64,000 bases of DNA from DATKEJ01 sp963768715 (GTDB taxonomy: Bacteria; Bacteroidota; Rhodothermia; Rhodothermales; DATKEJ01). Under the pieces are notes generated by a model that saw only the letters and a program-made list of their open reading frames with translations, did not search any database and was not told the DNA's origin. The stretch covers positions 186,001 through 250,000 of the forward strand of contig CAVYJC010000008.1 of the NCBI GenBank assembly GCA_963768715.1, in the 5' to 3' direction. This document shows, in pieces, positions 19,577-27,370 of the stretch. How positions within the stretch are numbered: the stretch's first letter is position 1; every line of letters begins with the position of its first letter. A program made the position numbers and the translations under genes.

Positions 19577-19953
19577 GTGAGTTTAAACCGGAACGAGAAG
19601 GTTGGGTGTCGGTGTTCAGATCATCGACCGACTACGAGGCCGACATGGTGCGGGATCGGCTCGACTCGGCGGGCATCCCGGCGGCTGTCTTTACGCAACG
19701 TGATCATGCATTCAGCCTCACCGTGGGGAAACTTGCGCAGGTCTATGTCCTGGTGCCTCCCGAGTATCAGTCTCAAGCCGAGGATATCCTTCAGGAACTG
19801 CCCCTGACCGACGAGGAACTGCAGTCTGCCATCGACACGTCAGATGCGCCTTCGGATGACGATGATGCGGGATCGGAGCAGCTGCTGGATTCGGGCATCG
19901 AGCGTATCCGGTTCGCGAACCCTGAGGAACCGCCCGACGAGGAGAAGGCATGA
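19573..19953 (+). CDS. DUF2007-domain putative signal-transducing protein
   Basis: 126 aa from GTG 19573, overlapping the stop of the CPBP protease gene. Residues about 10-75 (WVSVFRSSTDYEADMVRDRL, GIPAAVFTQRDHAFSLTVG, QVYVLVPPEYQSQAEDIL) match the small DUF2007 fold, a ferredoxin-like domain related to PII-type signalling proteins. The C-terminal 45 residues are highly acidic (SDAPSDDDDAGSE) and probably disordered. In many bacteria DUF2007 genes lie next to membrane enzymes; here the gene sits between a protease and cdsA in a tight plus-strand series, so a regulatory role in membrane-lipid or protease function is a reasonable but untested inference. Confidence 0.75.
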   Translation: MSEFKPEREGWVSVFRSSTDYEADMVRDRLDSAGIPAAVFTQRDHAFSLTVGKLAQVYVLVPPEYQSQAEDILQELPLTDEELQSAIDTSDAPSDDDDAGSEQLLDSGIERIRFANPEEPPDEEKA

Positions 19954-19972
19954 CGAAGGTCCTTTCAACGCG

Positions 19973-20788
19973 ATGAGTCAGGGAACCCTGCGCATAATTA
20001 CTGCCCTTCTGGGCATACCGGTTCTTCTCGGTGCTGTCTACGTAGGCGGAATGTGGTTTGGAGCCGTAATCGGGCTGATTGCCTTGCTGTCGGCCGTCGA
20101 AATGAGCCGCCTGCTTTCGGCTTCGGGTGCAAAGCCGGTTCTCGCTTCGGGGCTGCTGCTGGGCGCGCTCGTGCTGGCGCGTCTTTGGTTTCCCCACTGG
20201 GGAGCGGTCGTCGCACTCGTTTCGGCACTGACCGTGCTGGCAACGCCCGGGCTGCGCGGAGATCAACCGGCACTGCGGCTGTCGGCAACGGCCCTCATGG
20301 TCGTGTATCCAGTCTGGCTTTTCAGCTTCCTGATACTAATCCGCGAGGGCGTCGGCATGCACCTGGAAGACATGCAGGCCGTGTGGCTGACCGTCATGTT
20401 CTTCATAACCATTTGGGCCGCCGATACGTTTGCCTACTACACCGGACGCCTGATCGGCAAGGCGCCCTTCTTCCCGTCCATTTCGCCGAAAAAGACGTGG
20501 GAAGGCTTCTGGGGAGGCGTGGTCGGTGCGGCGCTCGCCGGGGGATTGGTGAAGCAGATCCTGCTGCCCTTCCTGAACTGGACCGATGCGTTGATGATCG
20601 TCCTGATCTGTGGCGTCGTGGGACCTGTTGGCGACCTCGTCGAAAGTCGGCTGAAACGAAGCGCTCAGACAAAGGACTCGGGATCGCTCCTGCCCGGCCA
20701 CGGCGGATTCCTCGACCGATTCGACGCAATGATCGTCTGCGCACCACTCGTCTGGCTGTATCTGGCGTATCTGTCGGGTGTCCGTTGA
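19973..20788 (+). CDS. cdsA: Phosphatidate cytidylyltransferase
   Basis: 271 aa from ATG 19973. It has seven to eight hydrophobic helices and the family signature near the C-terminus: PSISPKKTWEGFWGG, LICGVVGPVGDLVESRLKR and KDSGSLLPGHGGFLDRFDA (the S-x(27)-K-x3-D-R-x2-D type pattern with the metal-binding aspartates). The enzyme makes CDP-diacylglycerol from phosphatidate and CTP in the inner membrane, the branch point for phosphatidylglycerol and phosphatidylethanolamine synthesis. It starts 19 nt after the DUF2007 gene. No frame problem is seen. A heptamer array follows its stop directly. Confidence 0.93.
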   Translation: MSQGTLRIITALLGIPVLLGAVYVGGMWFGAVIGLIALLSAVEMSRLLSASGAKPVLASGLLLGALVLARLWFPHWGAVVALVSALTVLATPGLRGDQPALRLSATALMVVYPVWLFSFLILIREGVGMHLEDMQAVWLTVMFFITIWAADTFAYYTGRLIGKAPFFPSISPKKTWEGFWGGVVGAALAGGLVKQILLPFLNWTDALMIVLICGVVGPVGDLVESRLKRSAQTKDSGSLLPGHGGFLDRFDAMIVCAPLVWLYLAYLSGVR

Positions 20789-20790
20789 CG

Positions 20791-20867
20791 CTCCATCCTC
20801 CGTCCTCCATCCTCCATCCTCCATCCTCCATCCGCTCCATCCTCCATCCTCCATCCTCCATCCTCCT
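20791..20867. repeat. Heptamer tandem repeat (CTCCATC)
   Basis: About ten copies of CTCCATC (with CTCCGTC and CGCTCCATC variants) immediately after cdsA. The remaining 65 bases to the next gene show only AT-rich words (GTTATAAAAG, TTGACGACC, CTTGACGGC). A promoter for the downstream mutL series may lie there, but I could not settle on one. Confidence 0.9.
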
Positions 20868-20932
20868 CAAGGAACGCTTCCATCCGCCACGATGTTATAA
20901 AAGTCTTTGACGACCTGACAAAACTTGACGGC

Positions 20933-21130
20933 ATGTTCTTCCCGCGTCATCGCGCTAAGAATCAACGATTCTCGTACACTCCGCGGTACTATGATCCCGA
21001 GCGAGAGGAGAATCTCCGGCAGCGCATTCGAATTCAGAGCCATTCGCGCGCGAAGCGGAAACAGCCGCTCAATGTGCTGATCATCGCCGTTTTGCTCGTG
21101 ATCGTGCTGTACGTATTCGTCAATCTCTAA
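20933..21130 (+). CDS. Small conserved basic membrane protein preceding mutL
   Basis: 65 aa from ATG 20933. The N-terminal 45 residues are rich in Arg/Lys/Tyr and contain RFSYTPRYYDPEREENLRQR, a motif I recognise from short proteins conserved across Cytophagia and Rhodothermia and usually found near mutL or ribosome-related genes. Residues 46-63 form a single transmembrane helix (LNVLIIAVLLVIVLYVFV). No function is known to me. The position 29 nt before the mutL start suggests one transcript. Confidence 0.75.
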   Translation: MFFPRHRAKNQRFSYTPRYYDPEREENLRQRIRIQSHSRAKRKQPLNVLIIAVLLVIVLYVFVNL

Positions 21131-21159
21131 GTGCTGGACACAACAACGCCGAGCCTCCT

Positions 21160-23088
21160 TTGGAACTTGACGAAACCATCTCTACACCCGGCGCCGAGGG
21201 TCTGATTCGGGTCCTTCCCGACACGCTCATCAATAAGATCGCGGCGGGCGAGGTAGTCCAGCGCCCGGCCTCCGTAGCCAAGGAGTTGATCGAAAATGCT
21301 CTCGACGCAGGTGCTGAACAGGTTACACTGATCTTGCGGAAGGCCGGACGGGAGCGCATTCAGGTTGTCGATGACGGATGCGGGATGACGACGGCCGACG
21401 CACTGCTGTCTCTTCGCCGCCATGCCACGAGCAAGATTTCATCCGTCGACGATCTGCACAGCATCCGTACGCTTGGTTTTCGAGGTGAGGCCCTCGCCTC
21501 GATTGCGGCGGTGTCGCAGGTTACGCTGCGGACACGCAGGCAGGAGGACGAGGTGGGCACGCTCATCCGCGTCGACGGGGGAGAGACATCCGTGCCTGAA
21601 CCGGTCGCCGCAGAGCCGGGAACGTCGGTCAGTGTTCAAAACCTCTTTTATAACGTACCCGCGCGACGCAACTTCCTGAAGTCGAACGCAACCGAGTTCA
21701 AGCACCTTCTCGACACGTTCCAGTTCCTCGCCCTGTCGCATCCTGAGATCGGGTTTACGCTGCTGCATGACGAACAGGAATTGCACCGGCTCGACCCGGC
21801 TCCTCCAGGGACGTCGTTCGAAGACGCCCTGACCGGACGCGTCGCCCAGCTCTACTCCGACAAGAAGGCGGAAGCGCTCGTTCCCGTCGAGGAGTCCACG
21901 AGCTATTTGTCCATTCGCGGGTTCGTCTCGAAGCCTGATTTCAATCGAAAGACACGCGGTGACCAGTTTCTCTACATCAACCGCAGGTTCGTGAAGGATC
22001 GTCGACTCGACCATGCGGTCATGCAGGCCTATGGTGAAATGCTCCCGAAGGGCGCCTTCCCGTTTTTCGCGCTCTTCGTGCATCTCGACCCGCAGCACGT
22101 CGACGTCAACGTTCATCCGACTAAAGCCGAGGTCAAATTCGACGACGATCGGGGGATCTATGGTTTCCTTCTGGCCGTCGTCCGGAAAGCGCTTGGGTCG
22201 GCCGATCTCCGGCCCCATGCGGCGTTTCGGACCGACGGATCACGGAACGACCCTTCGCAACCCTTTCCCAGAGACTCGGTGTTCTCGTCGTTCGGCGGAG
22301 GCGACGGATCACGCGGCGATATCGGGCCCGAAGATCTGGGCGAGGCATGGGCCGCAGTTCGCTACCCCTGGGCCAAACACCAGGCACAGTCGAACATTTT
22401 TGGGCCGGATTCTGTCCCGCCTGCCGATACCCCCGAGCCTCCCGACAACGAATCGGAGACGACCCTCATCGCCTCGAGGCTCGGTTCGGAGGAGATCGCC
22501 GGCGACACGCTTATCTGGCAGTTGCACGAGCGATACATCCTCGCGCGGATTCGATCGGGCCTCATGATCGTGGATCAGCACGCGGCGCACGAGCGCATTC
22601 TCTACGAAAAGGCGCTGCTGGCGATGGAAAACGGATTGGGAATGACGCAGCAGCTGCTCTTCCCGCACAGCCTCGAGTTTGAGCCCGGTGACTTCGAACT
22701 GCTCCTCGAACTGTTTTCCGACCTCCGTGCACTGGGATTCGACGTAGAGCGCTTTGGCGGGCGCTCAGTGATCATTCGGGGCGTACCGACAGACATTCGC
22801 GTCGGAGACGAACGCGTGATCCTGGAAGAAATCCTGGCACAGTATCGAGACTACCAGGCGACGCTTAGAATTACCGGCCGGGATAATCTGGCTAAGAGCA
22901 TCGCTTGCCGAACGGCAATCAAATCGGGCCTGAGACTGACGTATACCGAGATGCAGTCGCTCATCGATCAACTCTTCCAGTGCAAAATGCCCTATGCATG
23001 TCCCCATGGGCGCCCGACGATGATCCGGATGTCACTCCAGGAACTCGATCGCCGATTCGGCCGGATTGGGCACCTCGAACGGGAGTGA
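21160..23088 (+). CDS. mutL: DNA mismatch repair protein MutL, endonuclease type
   Basis: 642 aa; the start appears to be TTG 21160, since no ATG lies between it and the first conserved residues. The GHKL ATPase motifs are clear: IAAGEVVQRPASVAKELIENALDA split as usual, DDGCGM and GFRGEALASIAAV. The C-terminal domain has DQHAAHERILYE (about residue 472), the DQHA-x2-E-x4-E nuclease motif, plus ACR and CPHGRP (about residue 614). This MutL should therefore nick DNA itself, as in organisms without MutH. It couples MutS mismatch recognition to strand excision. It is followed three bases later by tilS. The frame is intact. Confidence 0.93.
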   Translation: MELDETISTPGAEGLIRVLPDTLINKIAAGEVVQRPASVAKELIENALDAGAEQVTLILRKAGRERIQVVDDGCGMTTADALLSLRRHATSKISSVDDLHSIRTLGFRGEALASIAAVSQVTLRTRRQEDEVGTLIRVDGGETSVPEPVAAEPGTSVSVQNLFYNVPARRNFLKSNATEFKHLLDTFQFLALSHPEIGFTLLHDEQELHRLDPAPPGTSFEDALTGRVAQLYSDKKAEALVPVEESTSYLSIRGFVSKPDFNRKTRGDQFLYINRRFVKDRRLDHAVMQAYGEMLPKGAFPFFALFVHLDPQHVDVNVHPTKAEVKFDDDRGIYGFLLAVVRKALGSADLRPHAAFRTDGSRNDPSQPFPRDSVFSSFGGGDGSRGDIGPEDLGEAWAAVRYPWAKHQAQSNIFGPDSVPPADTPEPPDNESETTLIASRLGSEEIAGDTLIWQLHERYILARIRSGLMIVDQHAAHERILYEKALLAMENGLGMTQQLLFPHSLEFEPGDFELLLELFSDLRALGFDVERFGGRSVIIRGVPTDIRVGDERVILEEILAQYRDYQATLRITGRDNLAKSIACRTAIKSGLRLTYTEMQSLIDQLFQCKMPYACPHGRPTMIRMSLQELDRRFGRIGHLERE

Positions 23089-23091
23089 GCC

Positions 23092-24489
23092 ATGGACGGG
23101 GCAACGCCGATCCTTGAATTTCAGGCCCGCTTCACTGCTTTTGTCAAGAAGAACGACCTGCTGCCGTCTGGAGGCGCCGTCGTAGTCGGCGTCAGTGGGG
23201 GAGCCGACTCCATCTGCCTTCTCGATCTGCTCCGCCAGACCGATGCCCGCCTGCACGCCGTACACGTTAACTACGGGTTTCGCGGTGCGGAATCGGATGG
23301 CGATGAATCACTGGTCCGTGATCTTTGTGCGCGTTGGGACGTGCCGCTGAAGGTTCACCGGGTCCTCGACGCGTGGCGTCAGGATGCATCCAGCCGTTCC
23401 CTCCAGGAGGCGGCCCGCGACCTGCGGTACGAGATCATGCTCGATGCGGCGCGCGAGATCGGGGCTCGGACGGTTGCCGTGGCACACCACCAGGACGACC
23501 AGGCGGAAACGATGCTCCTGAGGCTCTTTCGCGGCACCGGCGCACACGGATTGGCCGCAATGCGCGTCCAGCGCCGGCTTTCCGAGCTGGTTACCCTCGT
23601 TAGACCCTTGCTCTACGTCTCGCGGGCCGAAATCGAGGCGTACGTGGCGCTGCGCGAGCTGCCCTTCCGGGACGACCGATCCAATCGGGACGATCGATTC
23701 GATCGCGTAAAGGTCAGACACACCGTTTTACCGGCGATCAGGCAGGCATTCGGTGAGAGCGCCGTTCGGAATATCGCCGAAGCCGCCGATCGCATGCGCG
23801 AAATCGTGGACGACGGCATCGGTCCCATCATCGATGCGGATCTGGCCGGAATCGTCGACGAGCGAATCGACTGCGTGCATCTGGATCTCGAAGGTCTTTC
23901 ACGTTTGCCTGATGGACGTCGCCGACTGGTCCTCCTCCGTGCGCTGCAGCGCTATCTGCCCGGAGCCCCGCAGCGGGCTACCGTGATTGAGCGGACGGAG
24001 GACCTCATGACCGGGCCCCCCGGCAGACGTCTGGCATTGGATTCGTGTACGGTTTGGCGCGACCGTTCTTCGATCGTCCTTGTGCCTGAGCGGGTGGAAG
24101 CCGCTGAGGATACACTGGCGATCCTGCCGGACCGAACCAACGCCACCTCGTACGGACGGCTGACGGTCGAGCGGGTCGATCCCGCGACGGCGGAGGTGTC
24201 TGAGAACGCGAACACGGAAATTGCCGACGGGCGCGTCCTTGACAGGCCGCTGACGCTCGGGCGGTGGCAGCCCGGCGAGCGTTTCCAGCCGCTGGGGTTT
24301 GAGGGAACGAAGAAGATCAGCGACTTTTTGACCGACGCGAAAGTGCCGACCTACCTCCGTCGATCAACGCCTGTGCTGCGAAGCGGGAGCGAGGTTGTCT
24401 GGATTCCAGGATTGCGGCTCGCGCACCCCTTTCGTTTGACGGAGGCCTCGATCTCCGCCGTCCGCATCAGCTTCGAGTCGTCCCGCTGA
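23092..24489 (+). CDS. tilS: tRNA(Ile)-lysidine synthase
   Basis: 465 aa from ATG 23092, four bases after the mutL stop. The PP-loop is VVGVSGGADSICLLD (SGGADS, residues 35-40), followed by HVNYGFRGAESDGDE, AVAHHQDDQAETMLLRLFRGTG and the substrate-contact region LVRPLLYVSRAEIEAY. The C-terminal TilS domain is present (LGRWQPGERFQPLGFEGTKKISDFLTDAKVP read in parts). The enzyme adds lysine to C34 of the tRNA-Ile with anticodon CAU so that it reads AUA, an essential step. The gene converges with hpt with only nine bases between. Confidence 0.93.
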   Translation: MDGATPILEFQARFTAFVKKNDLLPSGGAVVVGVSGGADSICLLDLLRQTDARLHAVHVNYGFRGAESDGDESLVRDLCARWDVPLKVHRVLDAWRQDASSRSLQEAARDLRYEIMLDAAREIGARTVAVAHHQDDQAETMLLRLFRGTGAHGLAAMRVQRRLSELVTLVRPLLYVSRAEIEAYVALRELPFRDDRSNRDDRFDRVKVRHTVLPAIRQAFGESAVRNIAEAADRMREIVDDGIGPIIDADLAGIVDERIDCVHLDLEGLSRLPDGRRRLVLLRALQRYLPGAPQRATVIERTEDLMTGPPGRRLALDSCTVWRDRSSIVLVPERVEAAEDTLAILPDRTNATSYGRLTVERVDPATAEVSENANTEIADGRVLDRPLTLGRWQPGERFQPLGFEGTKKISDFLTDAKVPTYLRRSTPVLRSGSEVVWIPGLRLAHPFRLTEASISAVRISFESSR

Positions 24490-24498
24490 GGGCAGCTG

Positions 24499-25089
24499 TC
24501 AGTCGGCCGGCGATTCGATGTAGATGCCTCGCAGATTACGACCGGACTGCCCATAGTCGAGGCCGTAGCCGATAACGAAAGCGTTTGGAATAACGAAGCC
24601 GACGTAGTCGATGTTGAGCTCTATCACCGTTGCTTCGGCCTTGTGGAGGAACGTCGCCACCGCCAGCGAAGCCGGATTGTAGTCTTCGAGCGACTCCAGA
24701 ATGAAATTCATGGAGTGGCCGGTGTCGATGATGTCTTCGACGATGATGACGTGCCGGCCATGTATGTCCGCATCGATTCGCTTGAGCTCATGGACCTGAC
24801 CGCTTGCGACCTTTGCTGCACCGTAGGACGAGAGCTTCAGGAAGTCGATTTCGCAAGGCACGGTGATCTCCCGCATCAGATCTGATACGAAAATAAAAGC
24901 GCCGTTCAAAACGCCGATGAGAATCGGGTTTTTGTCGCGGTAGTCCGCGGTGATTTGTCGGCCCATCTCGGCGACGCGGCGCTGAACATCCTTTTCCTCA
25001 ATGAAAATGCGGAATCGCTCCCCGCGACACTCGACGAACTCGTCTCCATTGAGTTGGCGCGGCACCGAAACGTTCAAATCAGATTTCAT
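24499..25089 (-). CDS. hpt: Hypoxanthine phosphoribosyltransferase
   Basis: 196 aa from ATG 25089 (MKSDLNV); an upstream in-frame codon at 25143 gives an extra hydrophobic stretch that I consider not native. The PRPP-binding motif VIIVEDIIDTGHSM, the GVLNGAFIFVSDL loop and the LKLSSYGA substrate loop identify a purine salvage enzyme converting hypoxanthine or guanine plus PRPP to IMP or GMP in the cytoplasm. It is the last gene of a minus-strand series behind the HD hydrolase, with about 90 bases between them. Confidence 0.9.
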   Translation of the reverse strand: MKSDLNVSVPRQLNGDEFVECRGERFRIFIEEKDVQRRVAEMGRQITADYRDKNPILIGVLNGAFIFVSDLMREITVPCEIDFLKLSSYGAAKVASGQVHELKRIDADIHGRHVIIVEDIIDTGHSMNFILESLEDYNPASLAVATFLHKAEATVIELNIDYVGFVIPNAFVIGYGLDYGQSGRNLRGIYIESPAD

Positions 25090-25179
25090 AAAAACAGCCG
25101 TCTTTGGGGGAGCAAGAAGATAGGACGCAACCACAAAAAGCAAAGAATAGAAATAGCAATCGATCTCGCCCGCAGCGGC

Positions 25180-26463
25180 TCAGTTTGGAGGGATGACTCC
25201 TTTTGGGCCGCAGACGTACGGTTTCGTGACCGGCACGCTGAGCGCTTCGATGGCGGACGTGTCGACGACCTCCGACAATTCGCGGAGAACGCCGTCGCGC
25301 CCGAGCACCCCGATCGGATGGCCCTTTCGCTTGTAGGCGCTATGACTCGACCGGGCGACCGCGAGGTAGAAGGCCACGTTACCGAGTGAATCAGCCACCG
25401 ACGACAGCTTCTCATCGACCATCCAGGCCGCCGTTTGCTCCTTCCAGCGTGAAAGTGTGGCCGAGTCGGGAGGCTTCTCGAGGAATGTCAGCCTGGGGAA
25501 GTCCCGGTCGATGAATCGGCGCGAAAGGTCGGCCAAAATGCGATCATCGCACTGCATCCACTGTTTGAGGCTGTAGAGAACGTCCGAGTCGTCGAGCCGG
25601 CAGAACGCCTCGCGGACGCCATCGTCGGCGACGTCATCTTTTGTCCACTGCCGTTTGAGGAAGAACATCAGATCCGGAGATCCTCCCTTCACGGCCTCAC
25701 CCAGCCGCCTCACACGAGCGAAGGTCGCCCTGAGTAGATGGTCGCCCGCTATCACCGTCTTGTGGAGGTAGACTTGCCAGTACATGAGTCTTCGGGCAAT
25801 AACGAAGTTCTCCACCGAATACATCCCTTTTGCGTCGATTACGACGCGTGAGCCGGCGCCGCCTTCGGTTGGATGAACACGCAGCGTCTTGATGATCCGG
25901 TCGACGCCGACCGATCCCTCGATGACGCCCGTGTAAAAGGCGTCGCGACGCAGATAGTCGAGCCGATCCATGTCCAATTGGCTCGAAACCAGTTCGTGGA
26001 AGAACGGTCTGTCGTAGGTGTTGTCGAAAATGGCCAGCGCAGTATCCAGCGCTCCGTCGAAGCGCTCATTCAGCGAGACCATGATGGCCCGGCTCATGTC
26101 TTCGTGTTCGAAGTTCTGAATCAGCTCGTGTTCGAGCGTGTGGGAGAAGGGACCGTGGCCGATGTCGTGGAGCAGCGCGGTCGCCATGGCCGACTCGAAC
26201 TCTTCACTGCTAATCGATGTGCCTTTTTCCTGGATCTGACGCAGCGATTCCTGCATGAGGGCCATGGCCCCGAGCGCATGGCCGAATCGGGAGTGCTCGG
26301 CGCCCGGAAAGACCAGGTAGCCGACGCCGAGCTGCCGAACGCGCCGGAGTCGCTGCACCTCGGGAGTTTCGATGAGGCGGAAGAGCAAACCCTGCGGCAC
26401 GGAGATAAATCCGTGTACCGGGTCCGACATGATTTTGTATCGCTCAGCCACTTGTCTCGTCAT
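25180..26463 (-). CDS. HD-superfamily phosphohydrolase (dGTPase-like)
   Basis: 427 aa from ATG 26463, which overlaps the TGA of the upstream kinase gene in an ATGA arrangement; a start at 26487 is also open. Metal-binding HD motifs: HSRFGHALGAMAL, then ALLHDIGHGPFSHTLEHEL, then ELVSSQLDMDRLDYLRRDA. The DPVHGFISVP N-terminus is typical of a widespread family related to dGTP triphosphohydrolases. Substrate not known; nucleotide hydrolysis is the likely chemistry. Placement between a sugar-type kinase and hpt fits a role in nucleotide turnover or salvage. Confidence 0.85.
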   Translation of the reverse strand: MTRQVAERYKIMSDPVHGFISVPQGLLFRLIETPEVQRLRRVRQLGVGYLVFPGAEHSRFGHALGAMALMQESLRQIQEKGTSISSEEFESAMATALLHDIGHGPFSHTLEHELIQNFEHEDMSRAIMVSLNERFDGALDTALAIFDNTYDRPFFHELVSSQLDMDRLDYLRRDAFYTGVIEGSVGVDRIIKTLRVHPTEGGAGSRVVIDAKGMYSVENFVIARRLMYWQVYLHKTVIAGDHLLRATFARVRRLGEAVKGGSPDLMFFLKRQWTKDDVADDGVREAFCRLDDSDVLYSLKQWMQCDDRILADLSRRFIDRDFPRLTFLEKPPDSATLSRWKEQTAAWMVDEKLSSVADSLGNVAFYLAVARSSHSAYKRKGHPIGVLGRDGVLRELSEVVDTSAIEALSVPVTKPYVCGPKGVIPPN

Positions 26464-27368
26464 TCGGTCAATCGAGAGGCGATCCACAGGGCGCCCTCGA
26501 GCGGAGTGCGTTCCGACGGACCAACTTGCCAGTTGTCTCCGAGTCTCACGGCGATGGCTGCTCTGAGTTCTTGCATGTAGACGCTCGATCGCGAAAGCCC
26601 ACCGACGACCCGTATCGTCCGCGGAAGCTCTGACGAGGCTGCTTCAACCGTTGCGGCGAGGTCATCGACGAGGGCCGAGACCGCCTCGGACACCAGGCGT
26701 TTCGATTCGATGTCGCCGCGAGATGCCTCGTCGAGCACGACCTGCGCGAAATCCGCGACGTGCAGGGAGCCGCCGTAAATCGCAGCCAGGAACTTGGCAC
26801 GTTCGTCCAGACCAAGGTCTCTTACCGCTCGCGACGACAACGACGTTTCCAGACCACGGTCCATGGCGCGGGCTACGGCACGAAGTCCCAGTCGTCCGAT
26901 TGCGAACCCGCTTCCTTCGTCGCCAATGAGATATCCCCAGCCTCCCGAGTGAATCTGCCGCCCGCCGTTGGTCTTGCAGATGATGTTGGAACCCGTGCCG
27001 AGGAGCAGGAGCGTACCCGGATTTCCGGCGAATGCCGCTTCGAAAGATATCGTAGCGTCGTCGGTAACCTTCACCACGACGGATGATGCCGCGGTGAGCC
27101 CGCGACGGATGCCCGCGGATAGGGCCTCCTGCATATCGTCAGTTGAGGCCCCGGCAATTCCTGCGCAGAGGAAGATCGACGCATCGGCGATCCGGTCGCC
27201 GAGCGCTTCGTGGATTAATCCGCTAACCATGTCGGCGCACGCCTCCGCGCCGATGACACGGGGATTGGAGCCGGTTCCCTCAGCCGTGAAACGATCTCCC
27301 GAGGCAGAGCGAGCCCCGAGTCGGGTTCTCGTTCCTCCTCCGTCAATACCTATGTCGATGCGATGCAT
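26460..27368 (-). CDS. BadF/BadG-type ATPase, N-acetylglucosamine kinase-like
   Basis: 302 aa from ATG 27368. ASKHA-fold phosphate motifs: IDIGIDGGGTRTR at the N-terminus, LLLLGTGSNIIC, GGWGYLIGDEGSGFAIG and VVGGLSRSSVYM. These match the BadF/BcrA family and the N-acetylglucosamine/muramic-acid kinases involved in cell-wall sugar recycling. It begins two bases after the stop of the penicillin-acylase homologue and overlaps the start of the HD gene, so it sits mid-operon. A sugar kinase role in amino-sugar recovery is likely; the exact substrate is not visible. Confidence 0.85.
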   Translation of the reverse strand: MHRIDIGIDGGGTRTRLGARSASGDRFTAEGTGSNPRVIGAEACADMVSGLIHEALGDRIADASIFLCAGIAGASTDDMQEALSAGIRRGLTAASSVVVKVTDDATISFEAAFAGNPGTLLLLGTGSNIICKTNGGRQIHSGGWGYLIGDEGSGFAIGRLGLRAVARAMDRGLETSLSSRAVRDLGLDERAKFLAAIYGGSLHVADFAQVVLDEASRGDIESKRLVSEAVSALVDDLAATVEAASSELPRTIRVVGGLSRSSVYMQELRAAIAVRLGDNWQVGPSERTPLEGALWIASRLTE

Positions 27369-27370
27369 GA

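Noticed and set aside
25090..25143. Start of hpt at 25143
   Set aside because: It adds a hydrophobic stretch (LFVVASYLLAPPK) not expected in a cytosolic salvage enzyme; ATG 25089 gives the normal N-terminus.
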